A stretch of DNA of 64,000 nt from Sinorhizobium meliloti (GCF_035610345.1 NZ_CP141213.1:620001-684000); one strand, 5' to 3'; positions 11,057-20,851 are shown, counted from the first letter of the stretch. Notes: generated by a model not told the origin, from the letters alone. Numbers and translations: made by a program.

Positions 11057-11833
11057 CTACCGGTCGTCGCCGCGCACCCGCAGCAGCACGCGTTCGAGCG
11101 CATCCGTCAGCGCCCGGTGGCCGCCGCCGCGGTCGAAGTCCGTCAAAACCTGCTCGTTCAATCCGCCGGCGGTCGAAAATTCGCGGGCGAGTTCTTCGAG
11201 CGGCGTCCCCTCGTCCCTGGCCGCCCTCTGGGAGAGACTGGCGAAGAGCGGCGCGATATAGGCGCGTGCCTTGTCGCGGTCGAGACCCTTTTCGGCGAAC
11301 CAGCCGGTCGTCCGGTCGAGAATGCCGAGATAGGTCGCCATCAGAGCGCTTCCGACGGCAAGCAGGTCATATTCCTCCTTGGTCTCGCATTCGACCGCCG
11401 TTCCGAGTGCCGCAAAGATCACGGCAACGGCGCGGTTCGGTGGATAGATCGCCGTCACGCCCTCGCGCTCGGCGACGAAGGGCAGGGGGATTGCCTGGGT
11501 GAGCTCCACCTCCTCGCTGATCCAGCCGAGAAGCGTGGAACGATCGGTAGCGGCAATGACGCTGACGACCTTCTGACCCTTGCGGAATTTGAGCTTGGGG
11601 ATCACGTCCTCGGCGATTTGAGGACGGACGGCGAGGAACAGCACGTCGGCCGCGTCCACCGTTTCCTGATTGTCCTTGGCGATCCGCACGAGCGGGAAGC
11701 GGCCGGCAAGCCGGGCAGCAATTTCCCGGTTGCGCGGGGAGACGAGGATCCCGGCGGCGTCGAGCCCGGAACCGACGATGCCCGTCACCATCGCTTCGGT
11801 GATGGCGCCGGTGCCGATGAAGCCAATACGCAT
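11057..11833 (-). CDS. proC: Pyrroline-5-carboxylate reductase-like protein (ProC paralogue)
   Basis: A 258-residue NAD(P)-dependent reductase-like protein. The dinucleotide loop is GFIGTGAITEAMVTGI at the N-terminus. LFLAVRPQIAEDV matches the family's 'vKP/vRP' strand. The helical C-terminal dimerisation domain holds TPLEELAREFSTAGGLNEQ, aligning with the P5C reductase signature, but STAGGLNEQ departs from the common SPGGTT. True ProC would make proline from pyrroline-5-carboxylate. The divergent signature and a position 60 bp downstream of the lac operon suggest a paralogue (proC3 by recollection of S. meliloti) whose substrate may differ. It may be read through from lacK1. Confidence 0.75.
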   Translation of the reverse strand: MRIGFIGTGAITEAMVTGIVGSGLDAAGILVSPRNREIAARLAGRFPLVRIAKDNQETVDAADVLFLAVRPQIAEDVIPKLKFRKGQKVVSVIAATDRSTLLGWISEEVELTQAIPLPFVAEREGVTAIYPPNRAVAVIFAALGTAVECETKEEYDLLAVGSALMATYLGILDRTTGWFAEKGLDRDKARAYIAPLFASLSQRAARDEGTPLEELAREFSTAGGLNEQVLTDFDRGGGHRALTDALERVLLRVRGDDR

Positions 11834-11893
11834 CGCTGTTCACTCCCTTGATTCGTACCGGCGACATTAGAACAATTCCGGGAAATTGCGTCA

Positions 11894-12964
11894 CTAACGC
11901 AGCCGTTTTCCCTCTCCGTCGAACACCAGAACCGAAACCGGATCGAAGCGGGCCGTCAGGCGGTCACCGGCCTTGAGCCCGCGGCCGTTCTTCGTTTCGA
12001 CCACGATGAGCTCGCCGCTGCCGTGGCGGGCATAGGCGAAGGTCTCTCCGCCGAGATGTTCCAGCATGTCGATCGTGAGGGCTAGCCCTGCAGGACCGTC
12101 TTCATTGAAATGCTCGGGCCGGATGCCGATCGTCACCGCAGTTCCCGCCGCCGCCTGCAGGGTGACGGGGATCTTCGCGTCTCCATGATCCGGCAGGCGC
12201 GCATAGGCTCGGTCCTGGTCGATTTCGATCACGCCCTTCAGGAAATTCATCTTCGGCGACCCGATGAAGCCGGCGACGAAGAGGTTGGCCGGGTCGTCAT
12301 AGAGATCGAGGGGCGAGCCCACCTGTTCGACCACGCCGGCGCGCATGACGACGATCTTGTCGGCGAGCGTCATGGCCTCGACCTGATCATGCGTCACGTA
12401 GACGATGGTGGTGGCGAGCTGCTTGTGCAGCCGTGCGATCTCGATGCGCATATGCACGCGCAGCTCCGCATCGAGGTTGGAAAGCGGCTCGTCGAACAGG
12501 AAGATCTTCGGATGGCGGACGATCGCCCGGCCGATCGCCACGCGCTGGCGCTGGCCGCCCGAAAGCTGCTTCGGTTTGCGGTCGAGCAGCGCCCCGAGTT
12601 CCAGGATATGGGCGGCCTCGTTCACCCTCTTCTCGATCTCGGCCCTGGGGACACCGGCGAAGCGGAGCGCAAAACCCATATTCTCGCGCACCGTCATATG
12701 CGGATAAAGCGCATAGGACTGGAACACCATGGCGATCCCGCGCTTGGACGGATCGACATCGTTCATTCGGCTATCGTCGATCGTCAGGTCGCCGGAGGTG
12801 ATCTCCTCAAGCCCGGCGATCATCCGGAGCAGCGTGGACTTGCCGCAGCCGGAAGGTCCGACGAAAACGACGAACTCGCCGGATTTTATGTCGAGATCGA
12901 CACCCTTGATGACCTCGAGGCCACCATAGGATTTACGGACATCGCTGAGTTGGAGTTGGCTCAT
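11894..12964 (-). CDS. lacK1: Lactose ABC transporter ATP-binding protein LacK1
   Basis: A 356-residue ATPase of the MalK/UgpC class, which energises sugar import at the cytoplasmic face. The Walker A motif is GPSGCGKST (about 37-45). The Q-loop is [10 protein letters not shown], the signature [17 protein letters not shown], the Walker [16 protein letters not shown] and the switch VTHDQ. The C-terminal third is the regulatory TOBE/OB region (from about 235), containing IGIRPEHF. Its ATG overlaps the lacZ1 stop in an ATGA junction (12961-12964), showing translational coupling. It is the last lac gene, after lacR-E-F-G-Z1 on the minus strand. The symbol follows the S. meliloti lac locus. Confidence 0.9.
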   Translation of the reverse strand: MSQLQLSDVRKSYGGLEVIKGVDLDIKSGEFVVFVGPSGCGKSTLLRMIAGLEEITSGDLTIDDSRMNDVDPSKRGIAMVFQSYALYPHMTVRENMGFALRFAGVPRAEIEKRVNEAAHILELGALLDRKPKQLSGGQRQRVAIGRAIVRHPKIFLFDEPLSNLDAELRVHMRIEIARLHKQLATTIVYVTHDQVEAMTLADKIVVMRAGVVEQVGSPLDLYDDPANLFVAGFIGSPKMNFLKGVIEIDQDRAYARLPDHGDAKIPVTLQAAAGTAVTIGIRPEHFNEDGPAGLALTIDMLEHLGGETFAYARHGSGELIVVETKNGRGLKAGDRLTARFDPVSVLVFDGEGKRLR

Positions 12965-15228
12965 GCGCTCGCCGCTCCTTCCGCCAGGGCGACGAGCTCG
13001 AGCTTCGCCGCGCCGAGCCGCGTCGAAGCGACCGAGACGACGACGGCGCCGGCGGGGCCCGTGGACTCCAGCCAGAAACCGGCGGAACCGCCCTGAAGGA
13101 CGAGGCGGGCCGGTCCGACCAGCCGCGCCGGACCATGAACCTCGACGTCGACTGCATCGTTCAGGAAGGGCAGGACGTTGCCGGCCTGGTCGAGCGCGCG
13201 CAGGATGACGCGAACGCTGTCGCGGCCCTCCGCACGCAGCGTCTTGCTATCCGCCTCGACGTGAAGCGTCGTAGGCACGGGATCGGCGGCCATGCGGAGA
13301 TCGGCGACCGGCTTGCCGGCGACGAAGCCGGTAAATTCCGCGCTTTCCCACTTCATGCCCCAGACTCCGAGCTCGTCCTTGGTGAAGTGGCGGTGGTCGA
13401 TGACGACCGGCGGATGCGGCAGGTGCGGGAAATTCTCGCGATCCGGGCCGACGCGCTTGGAAAGCGAGCCGTATTTCAATTCGACCTCGTCGCAATTCGT
13501 CAGCACGATCAAGGGCAGCACGCCGCCGATATTGCGCTCGCCGCGCGCCCAGAAGGTCACCGGCTTCATCACGACTTCCTCGGAGGGATCGCACTGGCTG
13601 GCATAGACATAAGCCGCGAATTTCGGTTCGCGGAACATGTCCATGACGCCGTGATAGCAGATCCGGTCCCCGGAGCCGAAATCCTTGTGGGTGTTGTAGT
13701 CGAACATGCACCAGCCGATCGCACCGGAAATGCCGGGATCGCCATAAGCCGCATTCAGCACTTCCAGATGCCGGCGAACATGTTCGGCCTGGCGCTGCTC
13801 CTGGTCATAGATCTTCGTCGGATACATGTGCCCGCCGAATTCGGTGATGAGATAGGGCACCTTGCGGGCAAGCCCGGTGCATTCCTGCTGCGGGCGAAGC
13901 GCCGTGCGCGGCCGGTTCGAGCCGGGCAGCTCCTCGTTGCCGAGGATGAAGTCGTTCATCGTGTAGACGTCTTCCAGAAATTCGCTGTCGGTAATGTATC
14001 GCACGCCGCCCGTCTGCCGTGTCGGGTCGAGCTCGCGGGCGAGGCGATTGGTCTCGGCATAGAAGTCGTGCGAATCCTGCGACTCGTTGATGCGCACACC
14101 CCAGATGACGATCGACGGGTGGTTCCAGTCGCGCTCGATCATGCGGCGGACATTGCGGATCGCCTCCTGTTTCCATTCCTCCCCGCCGATGTGCTGCCAG
14201 CCGGGAATCTCCTCGAAGACGAGGAGCCCGATGCGGTCGCAATGGTCGAGGAACCATTTCGACTGCGGGTAATGCGAGGTGCGCACGAGATTGCAGTGAA
14301 GCCTGTGCTTCATGATCTCGGCGTCGCGCTCCTGGGCGGTGCGCCCCATGGCGTAGCCGACATAGGGGAAGGCTTGATGACGGTTCAGCCCGCGGATCTT
14401 CAGCGGGCGGCCGTTGAGCCGGAAGCCTGCGGTCGTGAACTCCGCGGTGCGGAAACCGAAATACGAGGCCAGGCGGTCGGAGCCCTGGCGGGTCCGGAGC
14501 TCGGCTTCGATCTCGTACAGCACCGGATCGTCGATGTCCCAGAGCGATAGGCCTTTCAGGCCTTCCATCTCAAGAGTGAGGCTCTCGCCGGCCGTTTCGC
14601 CGGCGACCTCGGCCAGCACTTCGCCCGCCGCATTCTTGAGGAGCGCCGAGACCGTACCCGAGAAGGGCAACCCTTGCGGATTGGAAAGGTCGCACCGGAC
14701 GGAAACGGCCTTGTCGTCGGAGAGCACGTCGCGGGTTTCGATCTTGATATTGGCGATCGAAACCGGATCGGTGACCTTCAGCCAGACGTCGCGATAGATA
14801 CCGGCATAGGTCAGATAGTCGATCCGGCCGCCGAATGGCGGGATCTCCGGATTCTCGCTGCCGTCGATCTTCACCGTGATGAGATTGTCGCCTTCCAGGA
14901 GCCTGTCCGTCAGGCGTGCCTCGAAAGGCGTGTAGCCGTCCTTATGCGCCAAGATCTCTTCGCCGTTGAGATACACGACCGCATCGGCCATTGCCGCGTC
15001 GAAGACGAGCGAGACCTCCCGGCCGGAGAAGTCCGGGCGCCAGGCAAGCACCTTCTGGTAGGTGAAGGCGCGCTGGTAGCATGTCTCGTCGAAATAGTTG
15101 AACGGCAGTTCGACGGCGTTGTGCGGCAGGCTGATCGACTGACCCGCCCGGAGCGTTCCGGCGTCGGCGGCGTCGAAGCCTTCGGAGAAGATCCACGAAT
15201 TATTGAAGGAAGTAACAGAGCGCATCAT
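12961..15228 (-). CDS. lacZ1: Glycoside hydrolase family 2 beta-galactosidase LacZ1
   Basis: A 755-residue cytoplasmic GH2 enzyme that should split imported lactose or related beta-glycosides. The N-terminal jelly-roll and immunoglobulin-like domains lead to a TIM barrel. The barrel contains [16 protein letters not shown], the acid/base Glu in [10 protein letters not shown] (about 381) and the nucleophile Glu in [11 protein letters not shown] (about 462). It is shorter than E. coli LacZ (1023) and resembles beta-glucuronidase-sized GH2 members. Beta-galactosidase is therefore chosen from the lac operon context; beta-glucuronidase is the alternative. Two adjacent ATGs (15228 and 15225) are possible starts. 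It follows lacG by 5 bp and overlaps lacK1. Confidence 0.87.
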   Translation of the reverse strand: MMRSVTSFNNSWIFSEGFDAADAGTLRAGQSISLPHNAVELPFNYFDETCYQRAFTYQKVLAWRPDFSGREVSLVFDAAMADAVVYLNGEEILAHKDGYTPFEARLTDRLLEGDNLITVKIDGSENPEIPPFGGRIDYLTYAGIYRDVWLKVTDPVSIANIKIETRDVLSDDKAVSVRCDLSNPQGLPFSGTVSALLKNAAGEVLAEVAGETAGESLTLEMEGLKGLSLWDIDDPVLYEIEAELRTRQGSDRLASYFGFRTAEFTTAGFRLNGRPLKIRGLNRHQAFPYVGYAMGRTAQERDAEIMKHRLHCNLVRTSHYPQSKWFLDHCDRIGLLVFEEIPGWQHIGGEEWKQEAIRNVRRMIERDWNHPSIVIWGVRINESQDSHDFYAETNRLARELDPTRQTGGVRYITDSEFLEDVYTMNDFILGNEELPGSNRPRTALRPQQECTGLARKVPYLITEFGGHMYPTKIYDQEQRQAEHVRRHLEVLNAAYGDPGISGAIGWCMFDYNTHKDFGSGDRICYHGVMDMFREPKFAAYVYASQCDPSEEVVMKPVTFWARGERNIGGVLPLIVLTNCDEVELKYGSLSKRVGPDRENFPHLPHPPVVIDHRHFTKDELGVWGMKWESAEFTGFVAGKPVADLRMAADPVPTTLHVEADSKTLRAEGRDSVRVILRALDQAGNVLPFLNDAVDVEVHGPARLVGPARLVLQGGSAGFWLESTGPAGAVVVSVASTRLGAAKLELVALAEGAASA

Positions 15229-15233
15229 CGTTC

Positions 15234-16052
15234 CTATTTGACTGAGCCCAGCATGCCCTGGACGAACTGGCGTTGCATGAAGAAGAAAACGGCTAGCGTC
15301 GGCAGTGTCGCGAGAATCGTCCCGACCATGACCACGCCGTAATCGGGGTAGTAGGCGGAGGCGAGCGACGAGATGACCAGCGTGATCGTCTTGGTCTCGT
15401 TGGTCTGGAGCACGATCAGCGGCCAGAGATAGTTGTTCCACGCGGTCATGAAGACGATGACGAAGGCGGCCGCATAGGTCGAACGCATGACCGGTACGTA
15501 GATGAAGAGGAAGATCTGCCACTCCTTGAGCCCGTCGACCTTGGCTGCGTCGCGGAGCTCGGAGGGGAAGGCCTTGGTGCTCTGCCGGAAGTAGAAGATG
15601 ACGAAGGCCGAGCCGATCGTCGGCAGGACGACGGCGAGATGCGTGTTGATGAGACCCGCCTTCCCCATGATGACGAAGAGCGGGATCATCAGCGCGGCGA
15701 AGGGGATCATAAGGGTGAGCAGCATCGCCCGGTAGACGCGCTCGCGTCTTCGCGAGCGGAACATCTCGAAGCCGTAACCGGCGAGCGAGGAGACCGCGAG
15801 CGTGAGCACGGTCGCAAGGATCGCGATCTTCGCCGAGTTCCAGAAGACGAGCGGCACGTTTACCAGCGTGAAGAAGTTGCCGACATTGGTGGCAAAGGCT
15901 GCGCCCGGCAGGAGTTTGCCCTTGATGATGTCTATCGATGAATTGGTTGCGCCGAGCACCATCCAAATGAACGGAAAGACGGAGAGGAAGGCCATCAGGC
16001 CGAGGAAGCCATAGGTGGCCGCCATTGCCGCGAAACGTCCAAATCCGTTCAT
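15234..16052 (-). CDS. lacG: Lactose ABC transporter permease LacG
   Basis: A 272-residue inner-membrane permease of the MalG class with six predicted transmembrane segments. The cytoplasmic EAA loop, which docks the ATPase, reads ELRDAAKVDGLKEWQIFLFIYVPVM (about 163-187). The protein starts MNGFGRFAAMAATYGFLGL; its ATG overlaps the lacF stop (ATGA, 16049-16052). It would pair with LacF to form the channel, receive sugar from LacE and be powered by LacK1. Length and topology are normal for the family. Confidence 0.9.
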   Translation of the reverse strand: MNGFGRFAAMAATYGFLGLMAFLSVFPFIWMVLGATNSSIDIIKGKLLPGAAFATNVGNFFTLVNVPLVFWNSAKIAILATVLTLAVSSLAGYGFEMFRSRRRERVYRAMLLTLMIPFAALMIPLFVIMGKAGLINTHLAVVLPTIGSAFVIFYFRQSTKAFPSELRDAAKVDGLKEWQIFLFIYVPVMRSTYAAAFVIVFMTAWNNYLWPLIVLQTNETKTITLVISSLASAYYPDYGVVMVGTILATLPTLAVFFFMQRQFVQGMLGSVK

Positions 16053-16945
16053 CGGTCACGCTCCCTTGCTGCGAAGAACTGCACGAAGGCGAGGAGCGCG
16101 ACGAGGACGACGATGACGTAGGAGACCGTCGCCGCATAACCGAGATTCGGCATGAAGCGGAAGGTCAGGTTGTAGATGTAGAGCGACAAGGTGAGCGTGG
16201 CATTGGACGGGCCGCCCTTGCCCTCGGTCAGGTTGTAGACCTCGTCGAAAAGCTGCAGCGTGCCGATCGTCGAAATGACTGTCGTGAAGAGGATGACCGG
16301 CTTCAGCAGAGGGATGGTGAGGTGGGTGAAGCGCGCCCAGGCCGGAACGCCGTCGATGCGCGCCACCTCGTAGATCGACTTGTCGATGTTCTGAAGTGCC
16401 GCAAGATAGAAGATCATGTTGTAGCCGGTCCAGCGCCAGGTGATGGCAAGAATGACGAGAACCTTCGCCCAGAAGGGATGCGTCAGCCACGGAATGGGCG
16501 AGGCGGCGAGACCGATCGCCTGGAGTGTCGAATTGACGATCCCGTCGGTTGCGAACATGCCCTTGAAGAGCACCGAATAGGCGACCAGCGAACTGACGCA
16601 GGGCAGGAAGATCGCCGTGCGGAAAACCCCTCGGCCGACGAGCCGCGGGTTGTTGAGGAGCGACGCCAGGATCAGCGCGAGCAGGATCATGATCGGCACC
16701 TGCACGACGAAATAGGTCATCGTGTTGGTGAGGGCCTTGATGAAGACCGGATCGTTCCAGAGCCGAACGATGTTCGCGAAGCCCGCGAACTTCATGGTCA
16801 TGCCGCGGCCGGACTGGAACGACATCCAGAGGGACCACGCGATGGGATAGACCATGAACAGGGCGATCAGCCCGAGGGCCGGCGCGACGAACAGCCAGCC
16901 ATTGACGTCGTAATATCGGCCGATACCGCGGCGCGCTCGAACCAT
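16049..16945 (-). CDS. lacF: Lactose ABC transporter permease LacF
   Basis: A 298-residue MalF-class permease with six membrane spans. The EAA loop is IYEVARIDGVPAWARFTHLTIPLL (about 198-221). The frame is open upstream, but the ATG at 16945 has a GGAGGGG ribosome site 5-8 bases before it and begins MVRARRGIGRYYDVNGWLFV, a normal permease start. A 94-bp spacer with two stem-loops separates it from lacE. It is translationally coupled to lacG. Confidence 0.9.
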   Translation of the reverse strand: MVRARRGIGRYYDVNGWLFVAPALGLIALFMVYPIAWSLWMSFQSGRGMTMKFAGFANIVRLWNDPVFIKALTNTMTYFVVQVPIMILLALILASLLNNPRLVGRGVFRTAIFLPCVSSLVAYSVLFKGMFATDGIVNSTLQAIGLAASPIPWLTHPFWAKVLVILAITWRWTGYNMIFYLAALQNIDKSIYEVARIDGVPAWARFTHLTIPLLKPVILFTTVISTIGTLQLFDEVYNLTEGKGGPSNATLTLSLYIYNLTFRFMPNLGYAATVSYVIVVLVALLAFVQFFAARERDR

Positions 16946-16980
16946 GTTCCCCTCCTGGAAGGCCGGACAGCCGGAAAGTT

Positions 16981-17025
16981 GGCCGCGGCAAGAGCCGCGG
17001 CCGGAAACAGCGGGCGCATGCCCGC
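16981..17025 (-). other. Two intercistronic stem-loops between lacE and lacF
   Basis: Two adjacent perfect hairpins lie in the 94-bp spacer. The first is GGCCGCGGC, loop AAGA, then GCCGCGGCC (16981-17002). The second is GCGGGC, loop GCAT, then GCCCGC (17010-17025). There is no T-run after either, so they are unlikely to be full terminators. They could protect the lacE mRNA 3' end or lower transcription into lacF, giving excess binding protein. Confidence 0.65.
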
Positions 17026-17039
17026 CGCCATTCACCGCA

Positions 17040-18314
17040 TCACTGGATCTGTGCGCTGACCTCGGCCTCGATCGCCTGCAGCACTTCGTCGACCGGTGTG
17101 CCCTGCGTCACGGCCGGGAGTTGCGCAGTGACGGCAAGGTCGGCCTCGTTGGTGAAGACGCCGTAATTGACCGAGGGGACCTTCGCCAGCCAGTCGGAGA
17201 AGTTCTGCCAGACCTTCTCGCCGCCGAAGAAGGGGTCTGCCGCCTCATAGGCCGCGCCGCCGCGGGCGGCGAGCAGCGAGCCGACCGCACCGCGGTCCTG
17301 GAGGATCTTCTGATAGAAATCGATGTCCTTGGCGTAGATCTCGTTCAGGAAGTCGATGGCCTCCGCCTTCTCCTCGGAGCTTTCGAGCACGTACCAGCTG
17401 GAGCCGCCGAGATTGGAGGCATGCGTCGCGCCTTCGATCGAGAGCGCCGGAATGGGGGCGACGCCCCAGTTGCCGGACTGGTCCGGCTGCGCCTTGACGG
17501 TGCCGGTGATCCAGACGCCCGTGACGACGGTCGCGACGTCGCCGGAGGTGAAGGTGCCCACCCAGTCGGACCAGCCGTTGGCAGGCTTGTAGATATTCGC
17601 CTGCATGATCTTGCCGATGGTTTCGAGGGCCGCCTTCAGCGCCGCATTGCCGGTGATGTTCGGTTTGCCTTCCTTGTCGAAATACCATTGCCCGGCCGAC
17701 TGCATGATGATGCGCACGAGACCGGCGTCGTTCGGGTCGAGGCCCATCATCTTCTTGCCGGTCTTCTCTTCGACCTGCTTTCCGATCTCGATGAAGCGGT
17801 CCCAGGTGAGATCCTGCATGTCCTGCGGCTTGAAGCCGGCGGCTTCCAGATAATCCTTGCGGTAATAAAGACCCGTGACGCCGGAATCGAAGGGCATTCC
17901 GTAGACTTGCCCGTCGAGCGTCATGAGCTCGACCTTGTAGGGGGCGAAACCGGAATAATCGACGGTGCCGGACAAGGGCGCGAAGGCGCCCGGGAAGGAT
18001 TGAAGGTATTTCTGAGCGCCGTAATCCTCGATGAGCACGATGTCGGGGAGCGCGTCGGCAGTGCCGGACGAAAGCCCGGTCTGCAGCTTCTGCTCGACGT
18101 CGAGCTTGGCGAAATCGACGATGTTGAAGGTGATGTCCGGATGCGTTTTCGTATAGCGGGCGCCCGCCTCCTTCATGATCGCGACATTGAAATTCGGGTC
18201 CCAGCACCAGATGGTGATTTCCTTGGCCTGCGCCGCGGTAACCCCCAGGAAGCTTGCGCCCGCGAGAGCCAGACCGGCGATACGCGGCAGATAGGCACGC
18301 GCCTGAATGTCCAT
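17040..18314 (-). CDS. lacE: Periplasmic lactose-binding protein LacE
   Basis: A 424-residue extracellular solute-binding protein (cluster 1 sugar type). The signal peptide runs from MDIQARAYLPRIAG to a cleavage site near TAAQA-KE (about residue 29-30). The mature protein starts KEITIWCWDPNFN and contains typical SBP strands such as YKVELMTLDGQVYGMPFDSGVTGLYY, a hinge-region pattern shared by sugar-binding proteins. It is the first structural gene after lacR and is separated from lacF by hairpins. A candidate LacR operator lies about 90 bp upstream of its ATG. Lactose is assigned from operon content and recollection of the S. meliloti lac locus. Confidence 0.88.
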   Translation of the reverse strand: MDIQARAYLPRIAGLALAGASFLGVTAAQAKEITIWCWDPNFNVAIMKEAGARYTKTHPDITFNIVDFAKLDVEQKLQTGLSSGTADALPDIVLIEDYGAQKYLQSFPGAFAPLSGTVDYSGFAPYKVELMTLDGQVYGMPFDSGVTGLYYRKDYLEAAGFKPQDMQDLTWDRFIEIGKQVEEKTGKKMMGLDPNDAGLVRIIMQSAGQWYFDKEGKPNITGNAALKAALETIGKIMQANIYKPANGWSDWVGTFTSGDVATVVTGVWITGTVKAQPDQSGNWGVAPIPALSIEGATHASNLGGSSWYVLESSEEKAEAIDFLNEIYAKDIDFYQKILQDRGAVGSLLAARGGAAYEAADPFFGGEKVWQNFSDWLAKVPSVNYGVFTNEADLAVTAQLPAVTQGTPVDEVLQAIEAEVSAQIQ

Positions 18315-18404
18315 TGTTTCCTCCCGAAATCGTGTTCCCCGAGACAGTCCTATCTGTCCCGGCGGGGAGTATTTCTCAAAACTCGAGTGGGCGCAATTAT
18401 TTTC

Positions 18405-18418
18405 AGTAAATTTTTACT
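18405..18418. promoter_or_regulatory. Candidate LacR operator upstream of lacE
   Basis: AGTAAATTTTTACT is a near-perfect AT-rich palindrome (arms AGTAA/TTACT). It lies about 90 bp before the lacE start, in a 271-bp intergenic region with no gene. The first 12 bases recur at 19692-19703 upstream of lacR. LacI-family proteins bind such palindromes. The assignment to LacR is inference. Confidence 0.55.
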
Positions 18419-18585
18419 TGGCACTTGCGACGCGTGCTTTGAAGGCACGTTAGCCGTCACGACCGTGCGCCAGTCGGCGCCTGATGGCATGATTGCCGCT
18501 ATGGCCAGAGTGAACGCGGGCGATTGGCTACACGCGCTTTGCGGATATCGCCACGACGGGGTCGAGTCGATATCGCCCGGGATTT

Positions 18586-19644
18586 TTAGAACCGGCCCGC
18601 CATGTCATCTTCCTTGTTCGCTGTGTCGGCCGGTGCCGGCGTGCTGCCGCGCCAGACGATTTCCGTGCCGAAAACCACCTTCTTGGCGACCTCTCGGCCC
18701 GAAAGGCGCTCCAGCAGCAGGTCGACGGCGGTCTCTCCGATGAGCTCCGCCGGAATCTTCACCGTGGAAAGCGGCGGCCCGAGAAACTGCGCGACCGGAA
18801 TGTCGTTGAAGCTCGCGACCGCGATATCCTCGGGAATCCTGAGCCCCATCTCGTGGATGGCCCTGTAGGCGCCCAGCGCCATATTGTCGTTGCAGGTGAT
18901 GAGGATCTTCGGTGGATTGGGCTTCGATAGCATCGCCCTGGCAAGCTTGTAGCCGCTGTCGGGCGTCATCGGCTCCACCATGCACAATTCCGGATCATAA
19001 AGGCCGGCCTTGGTCATCCAGTCGATATAGGTGCGGCAACGGCGCTCCGAATGGATGTTGTCGGGCCCGTAGAAAGCGTCGATCCAGCCGATGAAGCCGA
19101 TGCGCCGGTAGCCCATGGCATGCACCGCCTCCAGGAGCCGGGTCATCGCCAGCGAGACGTCGCTGAGCACGGTGTCCTCCATGTCTCCGGCCGGTGCGTA
19201 ATCGGCAAAGACGAGGTGGCGGCTGTGGCGGCGCAGCCATTCGAGCTCGTCGCCGTAATAATGGCCGACGGCCACCACGCCGGAGGCGCCCTCCAGGATC
19301 GTCGCTTCCGGAGGATTGCCGGTGAGGAAGACCTTGACGACTTCGCTCTTCAGCGCCTGGCAGCGGCTTTCGATGCCGAGGCGGACACCGACATAGTAGG
19401 GATCGGCGAGTTCCTGGGCGGGGTCGAGAAAATGCACGAGCGCGATCTTCAGCCCGACGCCGACGCCATGCGCTGCGGCGCGGCTGCGATTGCGCGGCGT
19501 CGCATAGTTGAGCGCCTCCGCCGTTTCGATGATCGCCTGGCGTTTCCTGTTCGAGATCGACAGCGTCGGGTCATAGTTGAGGACGCGTGAGACGGTTGCC
19601 GACGATACGCCGACGGCCGACGCGATTTCCTTGATTGTGACCAT
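18586..19644 (-). CDS. lacR: LacI-family repressor LacR
   Basis: A 352-residue regulator. The N-terminal LacI helix-turn-helix is VTIKEIASAVGVSSATVSRVLNYDPTLSIS, and the hinge helix region ends near residue 60. The periplasmic-binding-protein-like ligand domain follows (about 65-340), with ALVHFLDPAQE and YRRIGFIGWIDAFYGPDN. It reads in the same direction as lacE-F-G-Z1-K1, 271 bp upstream of lacE. AGTAAATTTTTA occurs both before its own start and before lacE, consistent with autorepression and repression of the operon, relieved by lactose or a derivative. Confidence 0.88.
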   Translation of the reverse strand: MVTIKEIASAVGVSSATVSRVLNYDPTLSISNRKRQAIIETAEALNYATPRNRSRAAAHGVGVGLKIALVHFLDPAQELADPYYVGVRLGIESRCQALKSEVVKVFLTGNPPEATILEGASGVVAVGHYYGDELEWLRRHSRHLVFADYAPAGDMEDTVLSDVSLAMTRLLEAVHAMGYRRIGFIGWIDAFYGPDNIHSERRCRTYIDWMTKAGLYDPELCMVEPMTPDSGYKLARAMLSKPNPPKILITCNDNMALGAYRAIHEMGLRIPEDIAVASFNDIPVAQFLGPPLSTVKIPAELIGETAVDLLLERLSGREVAKKVVFGTEIVWRGSTPAPADTANKEDDMAGRF

Positions 19645-19691
19645 TCGGTTCCGCCTGTCCTTCTGCCGTGCCGCGCTGGAGTAGCCTGTTT

Positions 19692-19705
19692 AGTAAATTT
19701 TTATC
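19692..19705. promoter_or_regulatory. Candidate LacR operator upstream of lacR
   Basis: AGTAAATTTTTATC lies 48 bp before the lacR ATG, in the 70-bp gap after agpT. It is identical over 12 bases to the site at 18405 before lacE, but its right arm is weaker (TTATC instead of TTACT). Such an imperfect copy would fit weaker autoregulation. Confidence 0.5.
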
Positions 19706-19714
19706 GCAGCTTTT

Positions 19715-20656
19715 TCAATCGCAAGCCGCAGCCAACGTGGTCACGGATTCGTTGGTCCTCGCATTGCGGCCCGTGGCAGATACGCTCGCATACATGCCTG
19801 TGGTGCGGAACTCGGTCGGGCTCGCGCCGAAGACGCGGCGGAATACCTTGGCGAAGTAGTTGGGGTCCTCGAAGCCGGACAGGATGGCGACTTCCTTGAC
19901 CGGCAGGTCCGCGGTCTTGGTCAGCAGCTTTACCGCCCTTTGCAGGCGCTTCTGCAGCACGAATTCCGCCGGCGGCATGCCTTCGCTGGCGGCGAAGACT
20001 CGGGAGAAATGGGCGCGGCTCAGCCCCGAAATGCGCGCGAGCTCCTCGACCGGAAGGGGCTTGTCGAGATTGCCCAGCACATGATCGATCACGTGCTGCA
20101 TCTTCCGGTATTCGTCACTGAGAACCGGATGCGATCCGAACACGTCGTCATAAAGCGCCATCGCCGCCTCATAGGCGATCGCCGAGGCGCTGCCCGGGGT
20201 GTCGCCACCGGCCATGAGGCGCAGGCTGCAGTCGGCAAGATGTTCGACGGTATCCGGCTGCAACCTTATGATGGGACCGGTGACGGCGAGAATGGCGCGG
20301 TGGATCCTCAGCGCCTCCTCGCCGTTCATGGAGATCCAGAAGAACTCCCAGCGCCCGCCTTCCTCAAGCCAGTAGCGATGATTGTGGGGCACGAGCAGGA
20401 GCAGCGTCTCGCCCGGACGCACGCGGTGACTGCGGTTTTCATATCGCAGGTTGCCGGCCCCGCCGATCGTGTACTGCAGCACGGTGAACGGGGTTTGGCC
20501 GCGCTTGCGACCGTCCCAATCGTAGCTTGCATCGGTCCTGATCTCGTAGCCGGTGCTCGTCGGCATGGTGTGCAGGTTCTGGCGTCCCCGCGGCAGCGAG
20601 ACCGTCCGCATCGCGGGTCCCCGGGCGATCAGTTGCTGCAGCATAGAATTACCCAT
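19715..20656 (-). CDS. agpT: AraC-family activator of alpha-galactoside genes AgpT
   Basis: A 313-residue regulator. The N-terminal cupin-like sugar-sensing domain (about 40-150) includes FTVLQYTIGGAGNL and PGETLLLLVPHNHRYWL. The two AraC helix-turn-helix units are at the C-terminus: LPVEELARISGLSRAHFSRVF, then LPVKEVAILSGFEDPNYFAKVFRR (about 207-285). The tail of about 28 residues after FRTTGMYASV is unusual in length. It is divergent from agaL1 with a 195-bp shared region. In S. meliloti an AraC activator called AgpT is required to induce alpha-galactoside uptake, and this position fits it. Confidence 0.88.
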   Translation of the reverse strand: MGNSMLQQLIARGPAMRTVSLPRGRQNLHTMPTSTGYEIRTDASYDWDGRKRGQTPFTVLQYTIGGAGNLRYENRSHRVRPGETLLLLVPHNHRYWLEEGGRWEFFWISMNGEEALRIHRAILAVTGPIIRLQPDTVEHLADCSLRLMAGGDTPGSASAIAYEAAMALYDDVFGSHPVLSDEYRKMQHVIDHVLGNLDKPLPVEELARISGLSRAHFSRVFAASEGMPPAEFVLQKRLQRAVKLLTKTADLPVKEVAILSGFEDPNYFAKVFRRVFGASPTEFRTTGMYASVSATGRNARTNESVTTLAAACD

Positions 20657-20851
20657 GAAAGCACAATACCTCTCTAGTCGTGCATCCGATTATACACATA
20701 ATGCCCCCAGATCGCGCAAGACATGCGGTTGCCACGGCGTTTGACGAGGGTTTGCCGAGGAGGGCACCGCTTCGCCGATCCCGGCCAGTTCAATGAATTG
20801 ATTTTACCCTTTTAGCGCGAAGGTCGCAGTCTGAGGAGGAATAGCACGGCC
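20657..20851. promoter_or_regulatory. Divergent agpT/agaL1 promoter region
   Basis: A 195-bp intergenic region between divergent agpT and agaL1. It ends in a strong GAGGAGG ribosome site before agaL1. The AT-richer block GATTATACACATAATG (about 20688-20703) contains a short dyad (ATTAT/ATAAT) that could be an activator site. No repeated AraC half-sites could be assigned with confidence. Confidence 0.4.

Noticed and set aside
12961..15228. Beta-glucuronidase as the name for the GH2 gene
   Set aside because: The size would allow it, but the tight lacR-E-F-G-K1 context and translational coupling to lacK1 favour the lac beta-galactosidase. It is kept as an alternative only.
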